DNA of 64,000 nt from Talinum fruticosum (taxonomy: Eukaryota; Streptophyta; Magnoliopsida; Caryophyllales; Talinaceae). This document shows positions 45,109-56,626 of the stretch, piece by piece (the first letter of the stretch is position 1; the number at the start of each line of letters is the position of its first letter). The position numbers and the translations under genes are program-made. The notes beneath the pieces are model-generated. The model was not told the origin of the DNA. It worked only from the letters and a program-made list of their open reading frames with translations, and made no database searches. The stretch covers positions 7,287,501 through 7,351,500 of the forward strand of contig JAITYX010000005.1 of assembly GCA_021018815.1 (NCBI GenBank), given 5' to 3'.

Positions 45109-45980
45109 TCAAGAACCAGGATCAAGCACAGGAACCCTACAATGCAAGCTCATAGACTTATCTGTCTGCCTCGAACCAGGCACAAAGAACTGGAAAACCA
45201 GAGTCAAGGAGCCACCCTGAGACCCAACTCCATAGAAGGCACAATCAGGCTTTGCCAAATGACACTGTAAACACTTTGCAAAGTGCTTCATACTCACCAA
45301 CAGACTCAATTCGTCATCTTCCTCGCTATCCTCTCCCACCACCATCAGCCTCTTGAATTCCGCCCCGAGCGTCACCAAACTGCTCGAAACCTTCAAACCC
45401 AGTTCGCCATTTCTCCCAATCTGAACTCCCATCACATCCCCCAGCTGCTTCATCCTCTCCACAAAGCTCTGCAATCGCTCCAACTCGCTGACTCCGACTA
45501 GGGTCTTGGGCAGGTCCTGGGCATTGTCGAGGGAGGTTTGAAGCTCGAGGAGTTGAGCCCTTGAGAGGGGTTTTGAGATGGGTATGTCTTGTATCACCGC
45601 GGAAGCGTAGCCTTTGGTCTCGAAGGTGAGAAAGGGCATGGGGGTTGTGCAATTGGGGGCAGTTTTTTAACGAGCTTGAGTTGGAGGTGGTTGGAGATGC
45701 CGGCGGCGGAGCGGAGGGCGCGGAGGAGGAGAGAGAGGTCGAGAGAGAAGGCGATGCGGTCGTCATTTTGGCTCGAGATGCGGTAGTCGGAGAAGAGGGA
45801 TTCCTTTTTGAACTCGGCGATGGACTGGACGCCATCGTTGGTGAGAAGGTTGTGGAGGAAGAAGGCGTGGTCTCTTGTGAGATAGACATGACAGATTTTG
45901 CCCATCTTTTCTAAGGCTGGGATGAATCGTTTTTCCAGGAGGGTCACCCCGTTTTCCGTCAGGAATGCCTTGAACTTCAT
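45109..45980 (-). CDS. HUS1: HUS1-like checkpoint clamp protein, one apparent frameshift
   Basis: HUS1 forms the ring-shaped RAD9-RAD1-HUS1 (9-1-1) clamp that loads at damaged DNA in the nucleus and activates ATR signalling. The minus strand from the ATG at 45980 reads MKFKAFLTENGVTLLEKRFI, then GKICHVYLTRDHAFFLHNLL and YRISSQNDDRIAFSLDLSLL. The second half reads MPFLTFETKGYASAVIQDIP, ISKPLSRAQLLELQ, MKHFAKCLQCHLAKPD and finally MSLHCRVPVLDPGS before the stop. This follows eukaryotic Hus1 from end to end at about 290 residues, near the family size. The halves are in different frames. The shift lies at the five-G run 45655-45659, where one extra base would restore a KLPPNC-like joint. No intron is seen. 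An in-frame upstream ATG at 46055 would add 25 residues, but the family starts at MKFK. Either a recent null allele or pseudogene, or a sequencing error. Confidence 0.88.
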
Positions 45981-46480
45981 GCTTGAAGAGAGAGGCGAGC
46001 GCGAGAGAGCGAGAGGCAGAAATTTGCGCACGAAGTGTTTGTGAAAATGTCCCACCCAAATATTGGGCGTTCACTGTAGAGTTTAGAAAGGATTTGATTT
46101 GATGAGGACGCCGGCGCGGGAAGATTTTTGTTTCTCTTCAATCATACATTTTGCAAAGCTAATAATCCGAACTCTCTTTTTGTGGATAAAAAAGAGACAA
46201 ATAGAGTGTTCGTTAAAGTCGTAGCGAGTCAAAATTAAGAAAATCGAAACGGATGGGCGGATAAAATCGGTGGGATCGGAACCGGCCAAGTCAACTGTTC
46301 GATTACTCTAAAAAATATTATGAGCATCAATCATGGAAAACTAGGTTGAACCCGATCAATCCGGGTGACTCGGACAATCCGGCCCATGGCCACAAGGGAG
46401 ATTTTCCTAGTTTGCTTAGATAAAGCTTCTTTTTTTAAAGAAGGGAAGGTGCAATAGCCATGGCGACGAGGAGAGAGAAA
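45981..46480. other. upstream region of HUS1
   Basis: The HUS1 promoter should be here. A CTCTCGCGCTCGCC-type pyrimidine-rich leader precedes the ATG. I see no clear TATA box. A short minus-strand ORF (46083-46289) shows no motif. Confidence 0.4.
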
Positions 46481-46897
46481 GGTGGATGTGGCCACAAATT
46501 ATACCGTATTACCGTATGTATATTGTACATATACCACGCGCATGATAACACCCCACCTCAAATTAATAAAAATACTGTTCGTCGGTTCGGCTCCCATTCC
46601 GCTTTCTCTATCCTCTCATTTCACGTCAAATAATTTTCTCTCTCACTTGGGGTTCTTCTTTGCTTCTCTTAGTGACGATTTGCCCCTAATTTCTTCTTCA
46701 CTTCTCTCGTGACGATTTACTCGAGCTGTCGTTCCCCTCGTTCCAGCCTTCATTGTGTGTTTTTCTCTTTCGTAAATTCCAATTTCTTGTATTTGGAGAT
46801 TATTTCTTCAGCTTTAGAAGGTTTTCTTTCGTTCATCATTTTTATGCTCAATTTTGCAGCTTGTTTTTCTTTTTTAATTTGTACCTTGCTGCATAAG

Positions 46898-46938
46898 ATG
46901 GTTGTACCAGAGGCTTCTTCGCAAACAACTGAAACTAG
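46898..46938 (+). pseudogene. possible first exon with splice donor
   Basis: After a long pyrimidine-rich leader (about 46600-46890), an ATG opens MVVPEASSQTTET and runs into AG|GTAAGTAATG, a strong splice donor at 46939. I find no matching second exon before 49790, so the gene appears gutted. Product unknown. Confidence 0.35.
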
Positions 46939-48811
46939 GTAAGTAATGTTTGATTTTTTAGAGTCTGTTCAATTTCACTTTCATTGTTCTCTTTTTTTAA
47001 TTTGACTATTTTAGGCTTTACGATTGGTGAAAATATTACTAATTGAGTGTATGAAATTACCTGTTGTAATTCTAGGGTTCTAATTTGTTTGATTTTTAAT
47101 TTTATTATTCTAGGTTTTTAATTTCATTATTCAATTTTAGTTTTATACATGCTGAATGTATGAACTTACTTGTGTGCTCTGTCTTACTTACTATTTGATA
47201 CATACTGTATGAACCGGCGAAGTGAAGGAATGTTTGATTTTTATATATTGTTGGACTTGGTTAGTTGATACAAACTAAGAAGTTACGATATATCATATGA
47301 TACTCGGAGTTTTACCTGGTGTTTTACCTAATAAACCACCAAAATGAAGGGTCAACCCAATTTGGCCCGAGGTAACTGAATTTGAAACATCAAGGTAGCA
47401 TTTCTATCAGAATTTTAAAACAGAAAAATAATCAAGAAAAAGTTTGACACAGAGGAAGAGCAGAAAAGGCAAAATAGTTGAATTATAGCTAGAAAAAGTA
47501 GAAATTTGTGAGAGAAGGGATAAACAAATGAAGATTTCCAGTAGCTTACTCAAGCAAAAACAAAAGAACTAAGTTGATACAACAAAAGAAGAATAAGGGG
47601 TTAATTTCTATTTTATCAATTTGGGGTTTTTCTCAGATGGGTGGGGGAAAGATGGAGACAGAATATGGTGACCGAGGCAGCCCCCAAATATGGATTTGTG
47701 GATTATGCAATACACTAAGCCACTGGAAAATTATACTTGTATTACCATATGTATATTGTAATATACTTACGGTATATCATATGATACTCGTATTATCCAA
47801 AAGTTACGATATATCATATGATACTGGAGTTTCTTCACCCAAGCTAGCAAAGAAAAATTCTTCAGAAATGAACTTCCAATCTATATCATATAAATTACAC
47901 TATGCACAACAAGCAAAAGCATTCTAAGTAAGCAATTACGCTAAATCAAATAAGAAACTCAAAAAGACAAGATTTAGATTAAGCCTATGTTAAGGTTAGG
48001 TACTGGTCGGAAGCTACTAAGTTCTAATTCCAGGCCTCCAAACTCCATATTACTACTTGACAACTCAAAGTTGAGTCTCGATAAACCCCGAATCCGAGCA
48101 GCATAGCCTTAATCATAGATCATTTTCCGATGCCCAGGAATCCTATGGAAACGCATGTAATCTTGCTTAGTCTTATCCTCAATGAGCATGGAGGATAATT
48201 TTGTTATTAATGTTATGGACTTACAAATTGATAGTGCATCTTTTTTTTTTTTTTTTTTTAATGCAGTGAACCATTCAACACAAAGTTAATATGTATATAG
48301 TTTATCTTTTTCTTCTAGCTGAGTGTATGAAATTGTTAAAATTTTCATTACTTTGAAAAAACTCAAAACCTTTTGTATATGGTATGTGTATCTAATGGCC
48401 AAAAAAAAAAACAAACAAAAAGCTTATACTCTTTACTTCCATTTTGATGCATTAGAAAAGAGTTTGACTAGAGTGTTTCCATTACCAAAAACTTTACCAC
48501 ATTGTAGGTTGTTGTGATGGTCCATAATACCTGTCTTCTGCTTTTTGACCACCTATATTTTATTAGTTATGCCAATAATGATATCCTTTGTCCAAATGTT
48601 TTTATGTTCTCCTTCATCTTTTACAATGTACCTTTTGTCCTGTGCATGATACCTTTTGTGTTTTAGGGTATATTTTCGGTTACCCTATTAGCTTACTTAA
48701 GGTTGTTGTTTTCTTTCTTATAATAATAGCATGAGGAAAAAGCGAATCAAGACTGTTGCATGTAAGAAATAACTATTGTTAGTCGTTTATATTGTTTGTT
48801 AATCTAATGTA

Positions 48812-49288
48812 CCTTTAATAATTCGAAGTGTATGTTTATGAGCAAATTAGTGTACCTTTTGTGAAAATTATAGAATCTTTCATACCTCGTGATTTAACTT
48901 TTGAGAATATTGTCTTTGAGGAATTTTATCAAACATGTTACTTGAAATAATATGAAAACTAATAAGTTAATATAAGTTACATAACAATATAACTTCAGCG
49001 TGTTTCTAATAACTCATATATTTAACATAAATCAAACGTACCTTCACTTGTACCTTTAATGGTTCACAAGTGTATCTTTGTCACCAAATTAGTGTACCTT
49101 TTGTGCAAAATTATAGAATTTTTTCATACCTCGTTATTTAACTTTTGAGAATATTGTCTTTGAGTAATTTCATCAAATATGTTACGTGCAATAATATGAA
49201 AACTAACAAGTTAACATAAGTTACACAACAATATAGCTTCGAGTGTGTTTCTATATTTAGCATAAGTCGGACGTACCTTCACCTGTAG
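48812..49288. repeat. two-copy tandem duplication, unit about 240 bp
   Basis: Copy 1 (48812-49051) and copy 2 (49052-49288) share long words such as AAATTAGTGTACCTTTTGTG, TTGAGAATATTGTCTTTGAG and AATAATATGAAAACTAA. Copy 2 has lost a few bases near its end. The copies differ by scattered substitutions, so the duplication is not recent. Confidence 0.85.
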
Positions 49289-49299
49289 CTGGGATGATT

Positions 49300-49497
49300 T
49301 GTTATAGTTCTCTTTCTTCAATTTCTTCTTCCATTGCATCAGGTTTAGGTTCTTGTTGAAACTCTACCTCAGCAAGTTTAGGTTGTTGTTCAACTTCTAA
49401 TTCAGCGAGGTTCAAGTTCTTGTGGAACCTCTAATAGTTATAATTCTTCAATCAGTAATAACTCTATTTCAGCAATTCCATTATCTTCGAAATCCAT
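49300..49497 (-). pseudogene. FAR1-related-like N-terminal exon remnant
   Basis: On the minus strand, a leader containing AAACCCTAATCC precedes an ATG at 49497 that reads MDFEDNGIAEIELLLIEEL and then a stop. In a second frame the text continues EVEQQPKLAEVEFQQEPKPD followed by AMEEEIEER, and finally IIPATG next to a GTGAAG splice-donor-like site. An acidic start before an IP-x-x-G box is typical of FAR1-related proteins derived from Mutator-like transposases. The assignment is tentative because the zinc and transposase domains are missing. Confidence 0.35.
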
Positions 49498-49784
49498 CAA
49501 TTGCTACTCGATTAAGTGTGGATTAGGGTTTGGCAACCAGAAACAAAAAAACAAAGACAAGGACGTAAGAGATTTATCTTCGGTGTGATTTGACTATGAC
49601 ACGAATTAGGGGAAGAGCGAAGACAGGTGATTTGCTAAATTTGGGAAAAGCATAATTGGAGGTTGGGCTTTGGCAAGCAAAACTTATTTTCAGCATGACC
49701 ATATATAGTTTTAGGTATATTATATACCGTTTGTGTAGTGTAAGGTACAACCGGTTATACCATACACTTTTTGGGATGTGGCCA

Positions 49785-49975
49785 TGGTCATGGGGGAGGG
49801 AGGTTGAGAAGGAAAGAGAGAAGGGAAGGAGAACAAAAGATGGTAAGGAGGAGGAGGGAGAAAGGGAATGAGGAGAGGAGAAAGAGGATAGGGGGAGGAA
49901 AAGTGCAAATTTAAAAAATGGTGAGAAAGGAGGGGGAGGGAAGAGAGAGAAGACATGTAACTATAGAGAAGAGGA
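49785..49975. repeat. GA-rich low-complexity tract
   Basis: About 190 bases of nearly pure purine on the plus strand (GGGAGGGAGGTTGAGAAGGA and similar). Apparent ORFs in it are low-complexity shadows. Confidence 0.85.
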
Positions 49976-50639
49976 AGAGGGGTTGGGACAACACTTGCTC
50001 ATCAATTAAATGAGAGATATTGTGATTTAGATTTGTTTTTATACCTACTTCATTTAAAGGTCTAAGGGTTAAATATGATATATATTTTTATGGGCTTGAA
50101 ATGCGCTTTATTTTTTTAATAAATATATGGACATTTATGCTTGAGATTTGACATTAATATTTATCTCAAATTATATTGTTTAGTATTAAATGTTGCAAAA
50201 TAAATAAAAAATATTATATTAATATAAAAAAATTAGCTCAGGATAATGAGTTATGCCGGTTTAAAGTGATTTAACAAGTGTCTGGGTCAAGCGATCTAAT
50301 CTCGGTCTAACCGGTCCGACCGATTGACCTACTCCATCAACCAGGTTAATCTTCATGTAGGTTTTCTTAACATAGGTAGTAGTCTTACTCTAACAAGGAG
50401 GAGAACATAAGTTTGATTTTCTAGAATCGTACATGTTAGAAGGATTTTTACCTTTAATGCCCACAATGCCAAAGAACTTATACCCTTAGAAAAAAAGAGC
50501 GAAAAAGGGGAAAAAGTTGTGATGAATTTTTTTACTTAGATGTACTATACTTGTTAATTTAAATAGGCAAATAAAAAATACAAGTTTGGTGAGTTCGAGT
50601 TTGAGTTAAGGACAGCTTTTTAACTTACCTATTCTTTTT
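49976..50639. other. unassigned AT-rich sequence before the LINE
   Basis: No ORF of note. It could hold the 5' untranslated region of the LINE near its right end. Confidence 0.4.
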
Positions 50640-50705
50640 AGCATAGAGCTTCGATTATGGTTTCTCCGGGCATCCTTTAGGTGATCTCGCTGGTGTCCGC
50701 TTGCC

Positions 50706-51640
50706 ATGCCAAGGAAAAGAAAATCCCAAGTTCGAGCTACTCGATCAACTGCTAATCATTCAAACAATCCCCTTCTTCTTCCGGTGGCTCACGGACCTCA
50801 CATGTAGTCACTGTTCCATTGGATACTTCGCATTCTAAACCAGTGATTGATATTTGTGAACCCCCAGTCTTCCCCTTCCCAGCGACCGACCTAACCCTAA
50901 GTCGGTGAGGGATAACTTTGATGTAAGTAAACTTACAAATGTTGAGTTAAAACTAAGTTTTGTCCAACCTGAATGTGTGGATGGATAGAGTGTGGATAAG
51001 ATTGTAGCTGAGGATGTCAAAATAGAGATTGAGTATTGGCAATCATCCCTTATAAGTTATGTTTTGGGCACGAATCCCCATTTGTGATCCTCAAGGGTTT
51101 TTGGAACGAGTCTCGAACAGGTTTCAAATTTGAAAAATCCTAATGTTGGAGAATGACATTATGCTTGTCAAATTTGATAAAATTAAAAGTAGGGATGAGG
51201 CACTACAATCGGGTTTTTACCATTTTGATAGTAAACCCATTGTCATGAAACTATGGTTCCCTGAGTTCTCAAATTTCAAAATTGAAATCCACAATATTCC
51301 GAGTATGGGTGCATTGCCCGGGCTTGATTTAAAATACTAGAGCGCTGCATCTTTAATCAAAATAGGTAGTCCGGTAGGGGTTCCTATCATGATAGACATG
51401 GTTACTAAATTGAGAATAAGAGCTAACTATGCTCATTTATTGGTTGAGATTGAGTTGGCCAATACTCGAAAGAGAAAGTACATTTTGAGAATGAATATGG
51501 GGTGATACTTGAGCAGCAAATTTACTATGAATGGAAGCCTGTCAAATGTGCTTCTTGTTAGGGGTATGGGCATACCATAGAGCAATTCAAAAGAAGAAGA
51601 GACTTGGGTATGGATTGTAAAAACAAGTAACCCCTCTAAA
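50706..51640 (+). pseudogene. LINE ORF1 (DUF4283-type nucleic-acid binding protein)
   Basis: ORF1 would bind element RNA. It starts MPRKRKSQVRATRSTANHSN at 50706 and soon meets stops. The conserved part at 51143-51340 reads MLVKFDKIKSRDEALQSGFY, then FDSKPIVMKLWFPEF and ALPGLDLKYW-like text, typical of the DUF4283 domain of plant LINE ORF1. A zinc-knuckle-like region (CASC, GYGHT) follows near 51545. Many stops. Confidence 0.7.
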
Positions 51641-51786
51641 CCCATTGCAGAATCATCTCAAGAACAATAATCAAGTGAGACCCTTGAGGAAGACAATGCG
51701 AAGCAGAAACTACACTAAGCTGTCCTTTATTAAAGGAAATATTGGATGGTGATACAAATGGTAGTATAGCTTCCTCCCCAAGGGAG

Positions 51787-52420
51787 ATGGCTAGTATACT
51801 CACTTGGAATTTAAGAGGGCTTAATAGCCCTATTAAGCCAAATGTTATAGCAAACCTTTGCAAAAACATGGGGGTCCTATTTGGGGCTTGTTGGAGACTA
51901 AAGTTAAATACACAAATGTTGCTTGAATCCACAATAACCTCTGTAAAGATTGGGGGCTGTCATGAACAATGTTGCTCATCAACTTGGAAGAATATGGGTT
52001 TTGGGAATAAACAAAGAGTTTTAGTGGAAGCTCATAACATTACTACACAAGTCAGCCACTGTAAAATCACTATATAGGTGTGGCACCTGTCTTTATATCC
52101 TTTGTTTATTATTTTAATGATGATGCATTGAGAGTGGATCTTTGGACCTCATTCACGGACAGAGCTACAAACTATGATGGACCTTGCTGGTTATGTGTGA
52201 CTTTAACAATGTTTGGACCTATGAGGATAGAATTGGTTGTAACGAAGTGGCCCCTAGAGATTACATTGAATTCCATGTTTGTATTGAAGCATTGACGTTA
52301 AAGAGTTAAAATGGACTAGACGAAGATATAATTGGTTCAATAATCATACTGATGGTACCAAGATTTTTTTCCAAAACTCATAGAGCCTTTGGAAATTCTA
52401 CCTGGAATGACCTTTTAAGG
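51787..52420 (+). pseudogene. LINE endonuclease region
   Basis: The apurinic-type endonuclease would nick the target DNA. The ORF from 51787 begins MASILTWNLRGLNSPIKPNV, the standard start of plant L1 ORF2. It continues to 52077 with partly conserved text, where the usual ETK motif is changed. After frameshifts only fragments are visible. It lacks a readable catalytic SDH motif. Confidence 0.7.
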
Positions 52421-53059
52421 GAGTACCTTTTCACTTCTTAGTTTAAGATATCTCCGACCACACCCCCATATTAGTCTCACTAGTTTAACAAGTATAAACC
52501 TCAGCCAAAGAGGTTTATCTTCTACGATATGTGGCCTTCCTCCCCAAACTATGAATAGACCATATGTAAGATCTAGAAACAACAAATCCCAGCATATCTT
52601 ATGGTGAATATTCACAAAAATTGCAAAGGCTACAAAAAGGCCTAAGAGCTATTAATATATTCGGTTTTGCACAAATTAGAGAACAGACTACCAATGCTAG
52701 AATAGTGCTTCACCATCTATAAGAAAACCTTTTGAAAAATCCTATGAATAATGACCTGCAGGAATAAGAGAGACTTGCCTACCATAATTTTGAAACAAAG
52801 CATGCTACTCGAGATAACTTTTCTTATCCAAAAGAATAAAACTCAGTGGCTGATCCAAGGGACCACAACACAAAATTTTTTTATGCTACCATTAGATAGA
52901 GAGCTTATAGAAATTCCGTACTTGTGATCCAGGATGAGAGGTGTGTTGAACACTCCGAGCAAGGCAGCATCATATATGCTTTCACTACATACTATACTTG
53001 GACTTCGGGTACTAGATCTATACCGAGTAGAAATTATCTAGCAACATAATTTGGAGTTG

Positions 53060-53456
53060 GGTCTTACTCTCAAAATTGAGGACCAACTTCAGTTGATTCA
53101 ACCTATTACCCCTGAAGATATAAGGATGCTATATATGCTACTTCATAAAAACAAAAGTCATGGCCCGGATGGTTATGGGAGTGGTTTCTTCCAAAGTACA
53201 TGGTAGATTATTGTACAGGGAATGACTCTTGCTATCGTGGACTTCTTTGAGGGGAAACAATTGCTCTAGGAGCTGAATGCTACTATTCTCACATTGGTGC
53301 CCAAAATACCAAACCTCCTCAAAGTGACAGATTTTAGGCATATTGCTCGTTGCACTACTATTTATAATTACACAGCCAAAATGCTATGTATTAGGCTAAA
53401 CAAGGTCTTACCTACTATCATCAACCTGAACCAAGGGGCTTTTGTTCCTGGGAGAA
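53060..53456 (+). pseudogene. LINE reverse transcriptase, N-terminal part
   Basis: The plus strand reads ITPEDIRMLYMLLHKNKSHG, PDGYGSGFF, LNATILTLVPKIPN and DFRHIARCTTIYNYTAKMLC, then NQGAFVPGR, matching the first RT blocks of plant L1 elements. The YxDD block lies beyond the truncation. Stops occur after FFQSTW and in GKQLL. Confidence 0.8.
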
Positions 53457-55339
53457 TATAGACACCGAAAAAGTGTCACCCTTATCTCCTTTATTTCGTT
53501 ATTTATTTTGTCGGTTTGGTGATGAAATCCTAGTCATGTTTGCAAACTCAAATCATGGTAGGAGTATGATCTCGCTTCACGGAAACCGGTAAACTACAAA
53601 AAAAACCCATTAGTGCCATAAAAATAAGCTTTTTCTTGGGCCGACCCACAAACTCATTTTATTTCAATCGAACTAAGCTTGGTTCGGGCTCCCAACTAGG
53701 AAACCAAACTGGCACCATGTTTTAGTCGGACCTGCGCATCAAATGCAACATTTTATTCCTAGCATTCAAGCATAACATGGAACTCAATGTCTGTACGACG
53801 TCATCAAGATCGGCGCCGCGTTTTTAGGCTTAAATTGCCAAGTCGTTGCGTTTTGTCCTCAGCGAGCAAGCCAAGGCACAAAACTTGAGGTGATCATATG
53901 ACACCATTTGCGGACAAGTGCTGCGTTTCTCGCCTTCCCTCGTGGGATACTCCAGTCTAGTAGGATTTTATCCAATTCACTCGATGATCCTTACCGGCAA
54001 ACTCGACCCGATTCAGCTGCTTCTAATGGCTGAATTGGTGTTTCGGTTATTTTTGTGACCTAATTTTTCTTTTATAAATAGAGGGCTTACCCACTCATTT
54101 TTGGCAGCTAGATGTTCAGCTAGGGCTGCTACATTTTTAGTTAGCGAACCCCTAGGCTGAAAATATTCTCATTACTCTCTCCCCTCTCTACTCTCTCCCT
54201 TTTTCCATATCGTCGCACATTTCCTTCACTCTGAAGCTCCCAAAAATAACCTACTTTTCTCCTTTTGAGCTCACTACCTAGTTGTTTCGCTACCGGATCT
54301 AGTATGTGATCCAAGATAAGCGAGTGGGACAACCTCGAGGGCACCAGATCCACCTTCAATTCATTCTTATGGTTTTTTTACTTACGCCATTTAATACTTT
54401 CCATATTATGGATCAGAAATGTAAGCGCATTTAATTCCTCCCCAGGTTATAACCTTTTTTTCTTTTCTCTTTCTTTACTGCTTTTCTTTATCGCTTTCCT
54501 ATTTGAGTATTTATCACTTTCCTAGCATGCCTTATTTGTTTTAAAATCAGTATTTAGCATATTGTGTGCTTGATTGATAAGCACATTTTTTTAACTCACA
54601 ACTTAAACTAGTAAAGGTCGTCCGTTGACGGGCGGAATGGATAGCTTATCTCCTCAATTCATAGCTTCACCCCGAATACCGGATTCTCGGTTTTAGACCA
54701 ATGGAGTCTCTTTTAAAACCTCTTTCAAGATTAATTTTTCCGTACTATGGATGGAAGAGTATTTTCTTTAGTTTTGTTAGTTTTTATTTCCCAAAACCGA
54801 CTAGCGACTCTTTTTGGTTTTATTTCTCCTAATTGCTTCTTGGCATTTTTAGTTTACAATTGAAAAATTCAAATTTATTTTTGACAGTTGGGGTTATAGG
54901 ACCGAGACTAATTTCTCAGTCTCGGCTCTAGCCGACATCGGTTATCAATAAATGCTGGCTCTCGTCGAAGGTGGCTAATAACCGGGCATGGCTAATCGGG
55001 TCCAAAGCAGTTTATATTACCTTTTTGGCCCAGGAGCCTTGCAGTAGAAAATGATCTTTTATTTTTTGTTTTCTTAAATTATGAAATAGTATTTCGAGAT
55101 TTCTTAAAAATTAATTTATAAAGTAAATGATTAATAAAAATCGTCAATCACCATTTCACTTAAATCATTTTAAAATCAAATTCTGAAAATAAACATTATT
55201 AATAAGAGGTGCAGCCCCACGTTCAAAAATCATCTTAAAAACTAATAAAACCAAAAGAGTCGACACTTCATTTGGAAACTCGGTCCAGGTACCACCCGCC
55301 CCCTACACGTGGGGATGGTGCGGGGTCGCTGGTCCTACG
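53457..55339 (+). mobile_element. Tat/Ogre-type LTR inserted in the LINE
   Basis: It begins TATAGACACC (from TGTAGACACC) and ends GTCCTACG (from TTCTTACA), 1883 bp. It aligns with 13553-15549 throughout, including the TATA box at 54071-54080. A primer site and leader follow, so this is a 5' LTR. Confidence 0.85.
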
Positions 55340-55340
55340 G

Positions 55341-55880
55341 TGGTGACTCCGTGGGGATGTATCACTTATTAAGAGGGTGAAATTTGAAAATTTTTGTGAG
55401 TTTTCTTATTGTGTTTTGCATTAGGCATATTGCATCTAGACGACTTTGGACATAGTTGCTTTTAATTTTGACCATTGGCTTTGCCCTTAAGTGAACATTT
55501 TTAAAGAGGTCGAGCTACTAATCCACTGGGCCTACTTAGGCTTGATACAATGGAAAGATGGGTACTCCCCACTCATAACATATTTTTCTCGCTCCTAATC
55601 GAGAGGCACCGATTATTCCTTTTAATATTTAACCTTTTTCTTTTGTGCCTTTAGAATAGGTTGGGTGTGCTAAATAACCCTTACATGGTTGCAAAAATAA
55701 AATACAATAATTTACCTTTTCGAGTCGGTCCAATTGTACATTTTAACTAAAAGTCCAAAACTGTCTTCCCTTTTATGTCTGTCCTTTCATTACATTTCCA
55801 AGTCGGTTTACCTCTCTTTAGTCTCGGCCCTTTTTAGTCACCAGTAGCCGGGCATACGGAGATTTGTCAACCACAAAGAT
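55341..55880 (+). mobile_element. primer site and leader of the Tat element at 53457
   Basis: TGGTGACTCCGTGGGGA (primer site, tRNA-Arg type) is followed by ATCACTTATTAAGAGGGTGA, matching 257-282 in element F. Similarity to the element F leader continues to about 55870. The minisatellite and gag are not present, so the element is truncated. Confidence 0.75.
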
Positions 55881-56626
55881 GAACTGAATTAAATTTAGGT
55901 TACGACATGAATTGAAAATATTAATCTTAAAACTTAAATTACCCTAAACTACCGTCAATCAAAATTAACTAAGAATTGACTAACACGATCTAACTATGAA
56001 CATCACTGATTTAATTCCAACATAATATCAAAAATCAAACTAAAAATTAAAACCGCAAAACCGAAAGAATTAAAGCTGCAAAAGCGGAAGAATGATACCG
56101 AGCTATGGTTGCGCATACAACCAGATCGGACATAGAAAGAAAATCGAACAGGCAGCACTTGAATTTACTGGATCTAGTATCAGCACAAATCATAGTCCAA
56201 CAATCTAATATCCAGAACTAATTAAACTCGCTACTTGAATCTTGAACGAGATCAAATTACGTAACCTAAGAAATAAAAAATGAAACCTAAAACTGAAAGT
56301 TTAAAACTAAAGACTAAAACTAAAATTTGAGGATGGCAAACTGGAAATTTGAAGAAGAAAAATTCGCGGCTTGCCCTTGAGACCGCCGCTTGCCGATCGC
56401 CCTCTTGCTCGCCGTTTGTCCGCCTTTTAAAGCTTCTCGCCTTTGCCTTCTTGTAGCCTTTTTGAATCCTACTCCATATCTTACTCTCCTTCTTACCCTT
56501 TCACCCAAATCCAATTTGTTAGCACCGAATAGATATGCAAATAGGAGAGATAGAGTTGGAGTGGGTTTTGGAGTGTTTAGGGCTAGGGTTTCACTAAGTA
56601 GAGGACCAAAGAGAAAGAAAAGATGG
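55881..56626. other. unassigned sequence between Tat leader and Sirevirus D
   Basis: The AT-rich first half has no features. At 56340-56630 a more GC-rich part holds a 132-codon minus-strand ORF with basic text and no known motif. Confidence 0.4.

Larger units (their letters stand above)
46480..49790. mobile_element. possible deleted Mutator-like element
   Basis: The ends share weak inverted similarity: GATGTGGCCACAAATTATACC near 46483 against, on the opposite strand, CATGGCCACATCCCAAAAAG near 49790. Two gene starts face inward: a plus-strand first exon at 46898 and a minus-strand FAR1-like start at 49497. The interior has no transposase core. ATACCGTATTACC-like words recur at 46500 and 47735, and CGATATATCATATGATACT recurs at 47287 and 47806. 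I infer a deletion derivative. No clear target duplication was found. Confidence 0.3.
50640..53456 (+). mobile_element. L1-type LINE, 3' truncated
   Basis: Non-LTR retrotransposon with ORF1 (50706 on), endonuclease (51787 on) and the start of RT (53060 on) in the usual order. RT is cut at 53456 by insertion of a Tat LTR, so the catalytic part of RT and the poly-A tail are missing here. The remainder may lie beyond the window if the Tat element is complete. Confidence 0.8.

Noticed and set aside
45326..45914. Overlapping ORFs on both strands across HUS1
   Set aside because: They are antisense or out-of-frame readings of the HUS1 coding sequence.
49720..49956. Minus-strand Ser/Pro/Leu-rich ORF
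   Set aside because: Reading of a GA-rich low-complexity tract.
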